Shown in pieces: positions 37,070-46,909 of a stretch of 64,000 nucleotides of DNA. This stretch comes from Agrobacterium tumefaciens. Lineage in GTDB: Bacteria; Pseudomonadota; Alphaproteobacteria; Rhizobiales; Rhizobiaceae. The first letter of the stretch is position 1. Every line of letters starts with the position of its first letter. The notes beneath the pieces were generated by a model, which worked only from the letters and a program-made list of their open reading frames with translations, did no database searches and had not been told where the DNA came from. The translations under genes were made by a program, and so were the position numbers. Where the stretch lies: positions 62,001-126,000 of the forward strand of contig JAGIAH010000002.1 of NCBI GenBank assembly GCA_017744915.1. The letters are read 5' to 3'.

Positions 37070-37858
37070 TCATGGCGAGCGGCCATTTCCCAATTCCGAC
37101 AGATGCTTGAACGCGCCGACGAACACCTTGGCGTTGGTAATATGCCGCTCGTCCAGCAGATATTCCCTCTTGAGGGTTCGCAGCCTCAGCATCGATGTCT
37201 CGTCACCGCGATCGGATTGACTGGTAAAATGGAAATCCGTGACGGAATCCAACGGCAGAACCTTACCCTTGATGTGCACTGCCTTCTGGTCGAGCGCCAG
37301 CTTTGCGCCGAACGAAACACGTTTGCCCGCCCGCAACTGCGCGATTGCTGCCGATAACAGATGGGATTGGCAGCGATGTTCGAGCAGATCCACAAATAGC
37401 GCGCTGTCATGCCAGATCGGCCATCGAAGCCTGATCGAGGGGCCTTCATCCAGCAAGAGGCGGGTGGAGGACCTCCCGACATCGTTCTGCAGACCACGAA
37501 CCTGATCGAACCTCAGTTGCCGCCGACCGTAACGGAAGCCATCGCGGTTAATGATAAAGGGGCGCGGTGCCGACAGGAAAGCCAGGAGTGTCGGCAGATA
37601 ATAGACGGTGCCGGCCAGGGCCGCGAAGGCGAAAAAATAGGCGTATCCCATGTTCGGGAAGTTGCGATGCGGTGAATTCAGTTTGGCGTTTACGACAACC
37701 GCCGCCAAAAAACCGGCGACCAGAAGGCCGCCGAGGCTCCACAAGAAAGCGCCGATTGGAAACCGGCGAGAGACACGCATCTCGTCGATGCCCTCGAGGT
37801 CCAAGGCATCGTAGCCTCTCTTTATGCCGATGGAGCGCTCACCGAGGATGGATGTCAT
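37070..37858 (-). CDS. Membrane protein with PH-like cytoplasmic domain, unknown function
   Basis: A 262-residue protein with two hydrophobic helices (FLWSLGGLLVAGFLAAVVV and the YFFAFAALAG segment) after a short charged N-terminus. A soluble beta-rich part follows (FIINRDGFRYGRRQLRFDQV), of the type seen in PH-like bacterial membrane proteins. Its ATG overlaps the stop of the following upstream gene by four bases, so the two form an operon and probably a complex. I do not recognise a characterised family. Confidence 0.6.
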   Translation of the reverse strand: MTSILGERSIGIKRGYDALDLEGIDEMRVSRRFPIGAFLWSLGGLLVAGFLAAVVVNAKLNSPHRNFPNMGYAYFFAFAALAGTVYYLPTLLAFLSAPRPFIINRDGFRYGRRQLRFDQVRGLQNDVGRSSTRLLLDEGPSIRLRWPIWHDSALFVDLLEHRCQSHLLSAAIAQLRAGKRVSFGAKLALDQKAVHIKGKVLPLDSVTDFHFTSQSDRGDETSMLRLRTLKREYLLDERHITNAKVFVGAFKHLSELGNGRSP

Positions 37859-38397
37859 GGGTGTCGGGCACCGCTGTGAGTGGCAGGGCCATCGTCGGGG
37901 TGTTGTCCACTGCTCTGCTCATAAAGCTCGCAAAGGCGCATATATTCCCTCGCGGAGCAATTGAAGGTGATGGCCTCGCGCTTGATCTTCCTGTCTGAGG
38001 TGCGGACATGCAGCGCCGCTCCCGTGGTGAGACCAAAGCCGCCAAGGCTCACCCATTCGTTTTCGATGATGTCATGCCAGCGCATCAGCGGTTTACCGCG
38101 AAACGTCAGACCTTCCTGTGAAATCATCAGAACGGGCGCACCGAGCGTGAGCCATTTCGGCAGCGCACGCAGGCAGAAGAACAGGAAGCCGGCTCCTGCT
38201 GCGATGAGAAGCAGCCATACCGGCCTGTCGAGCGGTGCACCGGACGGCGCCTTGCTGAAAATGCGATAGGCAAAATAAAGGGCAACCCCGCACGTTCCCA
38301 GCAACAGAATGCTCAAAAGCGTGAGCTTGACGACAGAGTGATAAATGGCGTGCGGGCTGGATAGCTGGCTACGCATCGTTTTGGAAACATAGGTCAC
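37855..38397 (-). CDS. STM3941-like small membrane protein, unknown function
   Basis: A 180-residue protein with two membrane helices (LTLLSILLLGTCGVALYFAY and VWLLLIAAGAGFLFF). A cytoplasmic segment, GAPVLMISQEGLTFRG then MRWHDIIENEWVS, resembles the STM3941 family. It overlaps the next gene by four bases. The topology is the same as its partner, so the pair may be diverged paralogues. No catalytic motif is visible. Confidence 0.6.
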   Translation of the reverse strand: MTYVSKTMRSQLSSPHAIYHSVVKLTLLSILLLGTCGVALYFAYRIFSKAPSGAPLDRPVWLLLIAAGAGFLFFCLRALPKWLTLGAPVLMISQEGLTFRGKPLMRWHDIIENEWVSLGGFGLTTGAALHVRTSDRKIKREAITFNCSAREYMRLCELYEQSSGQHPDDGPATHSGARHP

Positions 38398-38595
38398 GGC
38401 GATTTTTCCAATTGGGGTCCGTTAACAAGCTATAGCAATGGCTTAGCTGAATATAGCGTAATCGGATGTCATGCGGGTAATTGCGATATGGTGTTTGGTT
38501 CAGACGGGCACGTTGCAAATTTTCCTGTTTGGCGCGTGTTGACGAATTGTGATGGCGTCTTTCGTTTCAGCGGGGGGCGCCCGGTTTCATCAACG

Positions 38596-39639
<1,044 letters not shown>

Positions 39640-39654
39640 GGGTCAGCCTTTCGA

Positions 39655-40497
39655 TTAGCCTTTAAGGCCGGTATGGGCGAGGCCTTCGACGAATTGTTTC
39701 TGCGCAACGATGAAAACGATGAGGACGGGAATGGCGGTCATCGTCGCAGCGGCAAGCTGGATGTTCCACATCGGCCCGCCATAGGCGTCGGTAAATTGTG
39801 TCAGCGCCTGGGGCAGGGTGAATTTGTCGGGGCTGGAAAGAAAGACGATGGGTTCAAGATAAAGGTTCCAGCTGCCGAGAAATGTGAAGATCGCAACGGC
39901 GGCCAGCGCCGGACGGGCAAGCGGCAGGGCGATGGTCCAGAATATCTTGAACCGGCCGAGGCCATCGACCCGGGCGGCTTCCTCCAGTTCCACGGGCAGG
40001 GAGATAAAGAACTGGCGCATGATGAAGGTGGCGAAGACCGCCGGCGCACCGAAGATCGGCACCAGGATCAGCGGCCAGTGCGTATTGATCATGCCCCATT
40101 TGAGAAACATCCGGAACAGCGGAACCAGCGTCACTTCGGACGGGATCAGCAACCCCACCAGCACCACCATGAAGATGGCGTTGGCGAAGGGGAACCTGAT
40201 ACGCGCAAAGGCATATCCGGCCATCGAAGCCACTGCCATGGTGCCGATGGTGACGATTGCGGCGATATAGGCGGAGTTCCAATATTGCAGCGCGAAGGGC
40301 TGTATTCTGAAAACGTCGGAATAGGACGAAAAATCAAAGGCGCGCGGCCAGATATCAGGCGGAAAGGCAAATATCTGGCTGACGGGTTTGACCGACGACG
40401 TGACCATCCACCAGGTCGGAAAGACGAAGGGGACAAGCAGCACGCAGAGTATGAAATAGATCAGCGTCTGCGCGCGTGGGCTGAGTTCAGTTTTCAT
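39655..40497 (-). CDS. Sugar ABC transporter permease (MalG type)
   Basis: A 280-residue permease with six hydrophobic helices and the EAA loop EEAARVDGLGRFKIFWTI. GYAFARIRFPFANAIF precedes the EAA loop, as in MalG proteins. I chose the ATG at 40497 (MKTELSPRAQ). The 29 residues upstream in the same frame only reflect the overlapping upstream gene. It overlaps the end of its partner permease by 11 bases. Confidence 0.9.
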   Translation of the reverse strand: MKTELSPRAQTLIYFILCVLLVPFVFPTWWMVTSSVKPVSQIFAFPPDIWPRAFDFSSYSDVFRIQPFALQYWNSAYIAAIVTIGTMAVASMAGYAFARIRFPFANAIFMVVLVGLLIPSEVTLVPLFRMFLKWGMINTHWPLILVPIFGAPAVFATFIMRQFFISLPVELEEAARVDGLGRFKIFWTIALPLARPALAAVAIFTFLGSWNLYLEPIVFLSSPDKFTLPQALTQFTDAYGGPMWNIQLAAATMTAIPVLIVFIVAQKQFVEGLAHTGLKG

Positions 40498-41413
40498 AGA
40501 ATACGAACTTTCTGCGCAGGTGCCATTGGATGAAGGTGAGCGCGCCGACAATGACCAGCAGGATGATGGAGAGTGTCGAGCCATAACCGAAGAGGTAGAA
40601 CTGGAAGGCCTGCTGATAGAGGTAATAAACGAGAACCGTGGTGGAAAAGCCCGGCCCGCCCTGCGTGAGGATCATGATCTGCGCAAAGACCTGCAATGCG
40701 CCGACAATGGTGACGATGGAGGCGAGCAGGATCGTTGGGCTGATCATCGGCAGGGTGATGCGATAGAACTGCTTGAAGCGCGGCACACCGTCGACGCGCG
40801 CGGCTTCGAACAGTTCCCGCGGCACGCCCTGCAGCGCGGCCAGAAACAGGATCATGTTGAGGCCGAGATTCTTGAGCGCCTGCACCACGATGACCGAGAT
40901 CATCGCGGTTGTTGGGTGGCGCAGCCAGTTGGGACCTTCGACGCCAATCATTTGCAGGAGGCCGTTGATGCCGCCATTGTTCTGCAGAAGGAAGCTCCAC
41001 ACGATTGTCCAGGCGACGAGCGACACCACGACCGGTGAAAAGAACAGCGTGCGGAACACTGTCATGAAGGCCAGTTTCTGGTTCAACAGCAACGCAAGCC
41101 CCAGTGCCAGGCTCATATTGAGGAGCGCAAGCCCGGCCGAGAACACGGCGGTCACGGCCAGCACTTCGCCTATGGCCGGGTCGCCGAGCAGCTTCTGGTA
41201 ATTGGCGACGCCGGTGAACCGGAACGATCCCGCCAGCACGTTCCACTCATGCAGTGAATACCAGAAGACCAGCACCAGCGGCACGAGCACGAAGACAACG
41301 ATGCCGATGAGTTGCGGCGCTATGAACAGATAACCGGTGACGGCGTCACGGCGCGCCATGGTCCAGAAGCCGCGCCTTGCCTGTGTCTGCACTGTCTGGA
41401 GGGCAAGCGTCAT
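40487..41413 (-). CDS. Sugar ABC transporter permease (MalF type)
   Basis: A 308-residue permease. The EAA loop is FEAARVDGVPRFKQFYRI and the first helix region is TGYLFIAPQLIGIVVFVLVP. I chose the ATG at 41413, which has AGAAGGAAG 6-14 bases upstream, over the in-frame ATG at 41440. It sits 55 bases downstream of the binding-protein gene. Confidence 0.9.
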   Translation of the reverse strand: MTLALQTVQTQARRGFWTMARRDAVTGYLFIAPQLIGIVVFVLVPLVLVFWYSLHEWNVLAGSFRFTGVANYQKLLGDPAIGEVLAVTAVFSAGLALLNMSLALGLALLLNQKLAFMTVFRTLFFSPVVVSLVAWTIVWSFLLQNNGGINGLLQMIGVEGPNWLRHPTTAMISVIVVQALKNLGLNMILFLAALQGVPRELFEAARVDGVPRFKQFYRITLPMISPTILLASIVTIVGALQVFAQIMILTQGGPGFSTTVLVYYLYQQAFQFYLFGYGSTLSIILLVIVGALTFIQWHLRRKFVFYEN

Positions 41414-41468
41414 GGCTTTTCTTCCTTCTGCCTTTCGCATCCACCGAAAATCGGGTGACTAGGAAGCG

Positions 41469-42728
41469 TCAATTGGCCGCCAGCAAGGGATCGAGACGGC
41501 CGCAAAGCGCTTGCAGGGCAGCCGCGACATCGGCATCGGGGCGCCAGAGACCGTCGAGGCCAGCGCGAACAGTCTGTTGCAGCCGGGCAAAATTGAGAAC
41601 CTGCTGCGTCGACTGGCCCGTGGCGACGCCACGAATGACCACGGCCTCTATCTGTTTACGCGACAGCAATGGGTTGGCGGCCGCGAGGACATCGGCGGTA
41701 AGCAAGCTCTGCCGTGCCGGCGGGAAAAACCGCGCGAGCTTGGCTACATTAGGCTTGGAGGAGAAAAACGCCAGGAATTCCGCCGCGAGCTTCGGGTTTT
41801 TGCCGCTGGCCATGACGCCAATGCCTGCCCGACCTGTTACGGCATAGTCACCTGCAGGTCCTTTAGGCAACGGCACGAGATCCCAGTCGAAGGCCTTGTC
41901 GCCTTTCGGCAGAAGCGCTGCGCGGCTGATCTGGGTGGTCGTCATCGCCGCATCCCCGGCAAAAAAGTCGGCAGAAACCCCAGGTCCCGGTATGGCTTTT
42001 TTCACGAAGATCGCGTCGTGGATGAAGCGCATGGCATCAACCATCTCCGGGCTGGCAAAAGCGCAGGACTTTGTGTCTTTCGACCAGGGATAGGCATTCC
42101 AGCCGGTATAGACTTCGGCAAGGTTCTCCCAGGCCTTGTATTCGAAATCACGAATGATCAGTCCCTGCTTGCCGGTGGCGGCGACTTTCGCGGCCGTCGC
42201 AATGGCGTTGTCCCAGTTCCATTCTCCGGCAGCGATCATCTCGGCGGGTGTCTTGGCACCTGCCGCCCGGATCATGTCGTTGTTGACGAAAACGCCGAAG
42301 GGCGATGTCGAAAAGGGATAGAGATATTGTACCCCTTCATACGACCAGGCGGTGAGTGTTGCCGGGGGGAAGTCGCCCATGTCGTAACCTTCGGTATTGG
42401 CAAAGGTTTCGGTGAGGGGATAAAGCGCCCCGGCCGCCATGAAGTCGGGCGCGGTCGTGTCGAACAGCCAGGCCAGATCGGGCGGATTGCCGCCGGCGAT
42501 CTGGGTGGTCAGGGTGGTGGCATAACCTTCGTAGGCGAGCGAATCGTAAGTGATCTTGACGCCGGGATGGCTGGCCTCGAACTCATCGGCGATCTCATTA
42601 AACAGAGCCAGATGGGCTTCGTTGGCGCTCCAGATGGCCATTCGCAATTCCTGCGACAAAGCCGGCGAAACCAGCCCGGATGCGACCAGAAAACCGGCCA
42701 CTGCAATTTTCACTATAGTCCTGCGCAT
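41469..42728 (-). CDS. Extracellular solute-binding protein, sugar ABC transporter
   Basis: A 419-residue periplasmic binding protein with a Sec signal peptide (cleavage around ALS, residue ~25). The family 1 fold is shown by DEFEASHPGVKITYDSLAYE, GGNPPDLAWLFDTTAPDF and FSTSPFGVFVNNDMIRAAG. It sits between an FAD oxidoreductase and two permeases in a LacI-controlled operon. The ligand is probably an oligosaccharide or sugar derivative whose breakdown needs the oxidoreductase. Confidence 0.9.
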   Translation of the reverse strand: MRRTIVKIAVAGFLVASGLVSPALSQELRMAIWSANEAHLALFNEIADEFEASHPGVKITYDSLAYEGYATTLTTQIAGGNPPDLAWLFDTTAPDFMAAGALYPLTETFANTEGYDMGDFPPATLTAWSYEGVQYLYPFSTSPFGVFVNNDMIRAAGAKTPAEMIAAGEWNWDNAIATAAKVAATGKQGLIIRDFEYKAWENLAEVYTGWNAYPWSKDTKSCAFASPEMVDAMRFIHDAIFVKKAIPGPGVSADFFAGDAAMTTTQISRAALLPKGDKAFDWDLVPLPKGPAGDYAVTGRAGIGVMASGKNPKLAAEFLAFFSSKPNVAKLARFFPPARQSLLTADVLAAANPLLSRKQIEAVVIRGVATGQSTQQVLNFARLQQTVRAGLDGLWRPDADVAAALQALCGRLDPLLAAN

Positions 42729-42757
42729 GAATAATCCTCCCAGATTATACGTTTTGG

Positions 42758-44368
42758 CTAGTAGCCGCGAATATCAGGCCAATGGCGCTCCACCCCTTGG
42801 TGTTCGATGTGGGTGTGAAACTCCGCCAGCCGCTTTTCATCGGCATGCACGCCATGCGGCGTCTCGCCCCTGTCCAGGCAATAGGCGGCCAGCATGCCAG
42901 CCACTTCGCCGATGTTCCATTCGACCGGATGCAGCCTGTAACAACCATTGGTGATATGCGTCGTGCCGATATTCTTGGATGCCGCCAGCAGGTTCGTTTT
43001 GTGGCGGGGAATAAGGGCACCGAGTGGGATTTCGAAAGGGCAGGCCCCCACATCGATATAGTTATCGCCGCCCGTCGAGGGGTGCAGGTCGATGCGGTAC
43101 ATACCGATACCGATACTGTCGGGGTAATGCACCGCGCCGCGATCGCCGCGCACGGCAAGCGACAGATCCTGTTCGACCACTGTGGTCAGGGCACGAATGC
43201 GACGGCTTTCACGGATATAGGGCGCCATGGCCAGGCCATGCTCCGTGCCGGTAATATCGCCGCGCAGGCGCAGACCCGGAAAACCCTGACCACCATCCGG
43301 GCGAGGCGCCTCGGTCTGCATCCAGTAGAACATGGAATAGGAGAGGCTTGCCGCATCGGCCAGCCGCTCGGCATATTGTTCGGGGGTAACGTCGATGATC
43401 GGCGCCTCGAAATAATCGATCATCGGCCAGTTCACGAGGCAGATATCGCTGGCATAGGCGCCGGGCCGAAATGTATGGCGGGCTGCAATGCGGCGGAATA
43501 TCCAGAGACTCATATCGCCGGCGCTGTGGCGCTGGTCGGCAACGTCGCGTGTTGCATTGTCGACCGGATTGGGATCGAAAAAGCGGCGGCTGCGCTCCAG
43601 CGTCCGCGGATTGGGCGAGTCCCAGCTCAATAGCGGGCCGCCCCAGAATTCGGGGGCAACCTGACGCCAGTGGTCATACCGGGCGGGTTTGTCGATGATA
43701 TGATTGCCGTCAACCTGATCGACGGCGAAGCAGATCGAGACGGCCTGCTGATTATCCGGTTGCGCCTCCGCCGGCGCGCTCGGCTCGCCGGTTTCGGATT
43801 GGGCTTCAAAACCCGTGACATAGTCGGTTGCGGTCAGCGGCAGCAGATCGCCCAGTTCGGTGGCGTCGATGATATAGCGGGCCGAACAGGAGATGAGATC
43901 GCCCCTATTGCAATGGCGCAGCGTTACGGCCCGCACGGTGTCGCCGTCGACCTCGGCCGCAATTGGCTCATAGGGCTTGAGGATGGTCAGCTTGCCGCCG
44001 GCCGCGTAAGGGGCAAGCATTGCCTCCATCACCGCCAGCGAAACCCGTGGTTCATGGCACAGGCGAGATACATTGCCGTCGCCGGGGTTGAGCGTCAGAT
44101 CCGCCCGGGCGGCGTCCGTCAGCGGATAGTGGTCGCGGTAATATTGCCGCACGCCCGTGCGCAGGGCGCGATAGCTGGCCGTGATCCCGAACTGTTCGAC
44201 CCAGCTGTGCTCATCGGGCGGCACGGCCTGGCTGGTCAACTGGCCGCCAATCCATTCGAATGCTTCGGTCAAGATAACGCTGCGGCCGTTGCGCAGGGCT
44301 CCAAGCGCCGCCGCCACGCCGCCAAGTCCGCCGCCAACCACAAGAATATCTGCATTGTATTCTCTCAC
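42758..44368 (-). CDS. FAD-dependent oxidoreductase (FAD_oxidored family)
   Basis: A 536-residue flavoprotein. The FAD-binding motif is ILVVGGGLGGVAAALGALRN at residues 8-27. FEWIGGQLTSQAVPPDEH follows, and a C-terminal ASKNIGTTHITNGCYRLHPV is typical of the PF12831-type family found in polysaccharide-use loci. The likely start is GTG at 44368, one base after the stop of the LacI gene. The longer frame upstream only reads through the lacI 3' end. Its reaction is not established. Homologues have been loosely annotated as xanthan lyase-like. It is coupled to the binding-protein gene 29 bases downstream. Confidence 0.82.
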   Translation of the reverse strand: MREYNADILVVGGGLGGVAAALGALRNGRSVILTEAFEWIGGQLTSQAVPPDEHSWVEQFGITASYRALRTGVRQYYRDHYPLTDAARADLTLNPGDGNVSRLCHEPRVSLAVMEAMLAPYAAGGKLTILKPYEPIAAEVDGDTVRAVTLRHCNRGDLISCSARYIIDATELGDLLPLTATDYVTGFEAQSETGEPSAPAEAQPDNQQAVSICFAVDQVDGNHIIDKPARYDHWRQVAPEFWGGPLLSWDSPNPRTLERSRRFFDPNPVDNATRDVADQRHSAGDMSLWIFRRIAARHTFRPGAYASDICLVNWPMIDYFEAPIIDVTPEQYAERLADAASLSYSMFYWMQTEAPRPDGGQGFPGLRLRGDITGTEHGLAMAPYIRESRRIRALTTVVEQDLSLAVRGDRGAVHYPDSIGIGMYRIDLHPSTGGDNYIDVGACPFEIPLGALIPRHKTNLLAASKNIGTTHITNGCYRLHPVEWNIGEVAGMLAAYCLDRGETPHGVHADEKRLAEFHTHIEHQGVERHWPDIRGY

Positions 44369-44369
44369 G

Positions 44370-45428
44370 TCAGGTTCTCTTTCCTTGAGTTGGGGCTTGA
44401 GTTGGGGAGCCAAGCGTCTCGCCCACCACGATGTCGCAGCCCAGCAGTATCTGCAGTACGGGGCCGGGGGGGCTGGTGAGGGTTTCGACCAGCATGGAGG
44501 TCGCCTGCCTGCCCATTTCTTCGCGGGGGATGGCATAGGAGGTAAAGACGCGTTGCAAGCGGAGCGTATGCGTGCGTGTGCCGCTGCCCAGCACCACGAT
44601 GGAAAGATCGCCGGGAACGCTCACCCCCTGCGCACGGGCATGATTATCGAAGACCACCGCTTCGGCCACTTCGGCAAAAAAAACCACGCTCGCTCCGCTG
44701 GCGCGAACGGCGGCCAGTTGCTCTGCCGGATCGCCATTTTCGCTTTCATGGGAGTAGACAAGCTCCGCCGCACCTTCGATCGCGGCCAGAAAACCACGCC
44801 AGCGGTCGCTGATGGATTCCGCCGGACCCGTCGCGCCGATAAAGGCGAAGCGCCGATGGCCGGCGGCAAGTGCTTCTCGGACAAGAGCATGCGTGGCGGT
44901 GACGTAATCCGCGCCAACATAACGCACCGGCCCCCCGGCATCGTCGCGGCGACCGACTGCGACATAGGGATAGTCACCGGCAACCAGCTGGGCCAGCTCA
45001 TCGCGATCGAACTGACTGCCCAGAATGAGGCATCCGTCAGCAAGTCGAAGCCGACCTGTTTCGCCGAAGATACGCTTACGCCCGTTATCGTCACGGGCCG
45101 CTGCCGTCATCAGCAGAAGGTCGTAGCCCAACCTCTCCGCTTCCTCCTCGATCCCCATCAGAAAAGGCGTGTAGAAATCGGCCTGCGCGATCGGAAAAGC
45201 CGGCTGATAGGTGAAAACGCCCAGGATCCGGTTGGCACCCTTGACCATGCTGCGCGCAATGGGGTCCGCCACATAACCGGTGTCCCGAATGGCCTTCAGC
45301 ACACGCTCTCTTGTTTCAGGCGGGATACGGCCTTCAGCGGATTTTGCCTCGTTGAGCACGAGCGAAACCGTTGCCTGACTGACCCCTGCGAAGATCGCAA
45401 TGTCCCGTTGCGTCAGCCGCCTAACCAT
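44370..45428 (-). CDS. LacI-family transcriptional regulator
   Basis: A 352-residue repressor. The N-terminal helix-turn-helix is LTQRDIAIFAGVSQATVSLV, then a hinge-like VLKAIRDTGYVADPIARSM and a periplasmic-binding-like effector domain (FIGATGPAESISDRWRGFL). It is the first gene of the oxidoreductase/ABC operon, so it is both regulator and member. The palindrome at 45452-45467 upstream of its start fits autoregulation. Confidence 0.92.
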   Translation of the reverse strand: MVRRLTQRDIAIFAGVSQATVSLVLNEAKSAEGRIPPETRERVLKAIRDTGYVADPIARSMVKGANRILGVFTYQPAFPIAQADFYTPFLMGIEEEAERLGYDLLLMTAAARDDNGRKRIFGETGRLRLADGCLILGSQFDRDELAQLVAGDYPYVAVGRRDDAGGPVRYVGADYVTATHALVREALAAGHRRFAFIGATGPAESISDRWRGFLAAIEGAAELVYSHESENGDPAEQLAAVRASGASVVFFAEVAEAVVFDNHARAQGVSVPGDLSIVVLGSGTRTHTLRLQRVFTSYAIPREEMGRQATSMLVETLTSPPGPVLQILLGCDIVVGETLGSPTQAPTQGKRT

Positions 45429-45451
45429 CGAAGCCTCGTCTCTCGTCGTTT

Positions 45452-45467
45452 GCTAATTCGTATTAGC
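45452..45467. promoter_or_regulatory. Probable LacI-family operator
   Basis: GCTAATTCGTATTAGC is a 16-base near-palindrome (7 of 8 positions paired) with the central CG step typical of LacI-family operators. It lies 24-39 bases upstream of the LacI-type gene's start. Confidence 0.65.
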
Positions 45468-45838
45468 TGCTTATGCGTATAAACAGAGTTTACGAGAGGA
45501 TGTCAAGAGTGAGTCGCTCCACGATGATGTGTCAGGTTCCGGCACGGAGCATGTCGCAGCAGGCAGTTCGCTGGCGGCATGATTCACGACGTTCAGACGC
45601 CGTTCGGCATTTCAGCGATGATGACAGCAGTCAGCTCCGAATTGAATTATTGAGCGATGAGGCGGTCAAGACCTCCCCTGGAAGCCCAATAGACAACGCT
45701 CGAACGGATCGATTTCGTGGGCGGTTTAACGAGCGCCAAGAGATGTCGAACGCATATTTCGAGAGGGTGTCGCAGGCTTCAAGGTTGGGCTCAGCGTGGA
45801 AAACTACATTTCGATCACTGCCACATCGCTCCCGTTCG
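45468..45838. other. Spacer between the sugar operon and the T6SS cluster, no gene supported
   Basis: About 370 bases. Long open frames exist on both strands (plus 45473-45910, minus 45631-45966), but their products are low-complexity Arg/Ser-rich and unrecognisable. They overlap the 3' end of the AP2-domain gene. This looks like decayed sequence at the border of the T6SS cargo cluster. Confidence 0.35.
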
Positions 45839-46780
45839 TCATCTGTCCCACCACTCCGTTGGCACAAAAACGAGCACGTTAAAGCCTTCATCAACATTGA
45901 AGGTCTGTAGGTCGAGTAGTTTGTTTGCGTGTTCGGAGCTGAACCAGAACGCGGTGTTCTCGTCATGAATTGCCGTCACGCTCTCCCGTACGCTCTCCTT
46001 GATCGTGTCGATGATGTCGACCCGGGTCTTGCCTCGCCTGTTGAGATGCCTGAGTTTTTTATGCGCGGGGCTACCCGCGTCGGAAACCGCAATGGATATC
46101 CTGTCTGTTGAGTAGCTTTTGACCCGAACGCGCAGGCGCTTCGGCCGCTCCGCGTCAAAGCGATCGTTGATGGCTCTGATACGTGCCTCAATGTCCGCAT
46201 CGCTATAATGCGCTTCCGGCATGACATTGTCTACAGGTGCAAGCTCGTCTCCAAACTGCATACGCGCCACTTCTGCAGCGTGATGGGCATAGGCGAGATG
46301 GGTCACGGGCAGCGCCTTCAGCCATTTGCGGCGTTGTGTGATTGCCATCGATTTTGCCGCTTCCTCGCCCAGTTTGGCGATGGAGAAGTTTTCTCTTTTC
46401 TGCCCCTCACGGGTCATCAGCGTTGCCTGCCAGGCATCGCCGTCGGCGGTCTCGACACGCCTGACGCCGGAGATGCCGCTTCGGTTGTTCGTGCGCACAA
46501 GTACGGCCTGCTCGAGGTTGGTGGCGGGCGGAATGGCAAGGATGATGGCGTCGCGGTAGGCGCGTGCCTGACAATAGGCGGCATGGCCCGAACCATAGAC
46601 GCTGTCCTTGAACAGCCTGACAATCCTGTGGCCACGCCGCCTCAAACTGACCCACCATCCACCACTACGGCGAGCGCCGACAGCCTCTTCCCGACGCAGG
46701 CCGTAATTATCGGCGTCGTGTTTCGTCTGCCTCGGTTGTTTTTCGATCGTCACTCCGTACCCCAGCCTGTCAGATTTCAT
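45839..46780 (-). CDS. AP2/ERF-like domain protein, unknown function
   Basis: A 313-residue protein. The middle region RSGISGVRRVETADGDAWQA continuing to about NFSIAKLGEEAAKS fits an AP2/integrase-like three-stranded DNA-binding fold. An N-terminal stretch SGGWWVSLRRRGHRIVRLF may be a second, weaker copy. Bacterial AP2 domains mostly occur with HNH homing endonucleases or mobile elements, but no HNH motif is visible here. It is divergent from vgrG with a 129-base gap. The C-terminal half (from about residue 200) is unrecognised. It could be a DNA-binding regulator or a remnant of a mobile element next to the T6SS cluster. Confidence 0.6.
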   Translation of the reverse strand: MKSDRLGYGVTIEKQPRQTKHDADNYGLRREEAVGARRSGGWWVSLRRRGHRIVRLFKDSVYGSGHAAYCQARAYRDAIILAIPPATNLEQAVLVRTNNRSGISGVRRVETADGDAWQATLMTREGQKRENFSIAKLGEEAAKSMAITQRRKWLKALPVTHLAYAHHAAEVARMQFGDELAPVDNVMPEAHYSDADIEARIRAINDRFDAERPKRLRVRVKSYSTDRISIAVSDAGSPAHKKLRHLNRRGKTRVDIIDTIKESVRESVTAIHDENTAFWFSSEHANKLLDLQTFNVDEGFNVLVFVPTEWWDR

Positions 46781-46909
46781 CGATGGAATTTTGGCATATC
46801 CAGGTTGCAGAATTCGTGGTGAATCCTTGGTTTCGCCACAATGTTTGATTGCATTCTGTCGAGATTTTGACAGCTGATTGATTTTTTGGCTCTGCTATCG
46901 AGGTTCGCG

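Noticed and set aside
41511-42734. 407-codon plus-strand open frame opposite the sugar-binding protein
   Set aside because: The minus-strand binding protein has a signal peptide and family motifs. The opposite frame has none.
45473-45910. 145-codon plus-strand frame in the spacer before the AP2 gene
   Set aside because: The product is Arg/Ser-rich without known motifs, and it overlaps the 3' end of the supported minus-strand gene.
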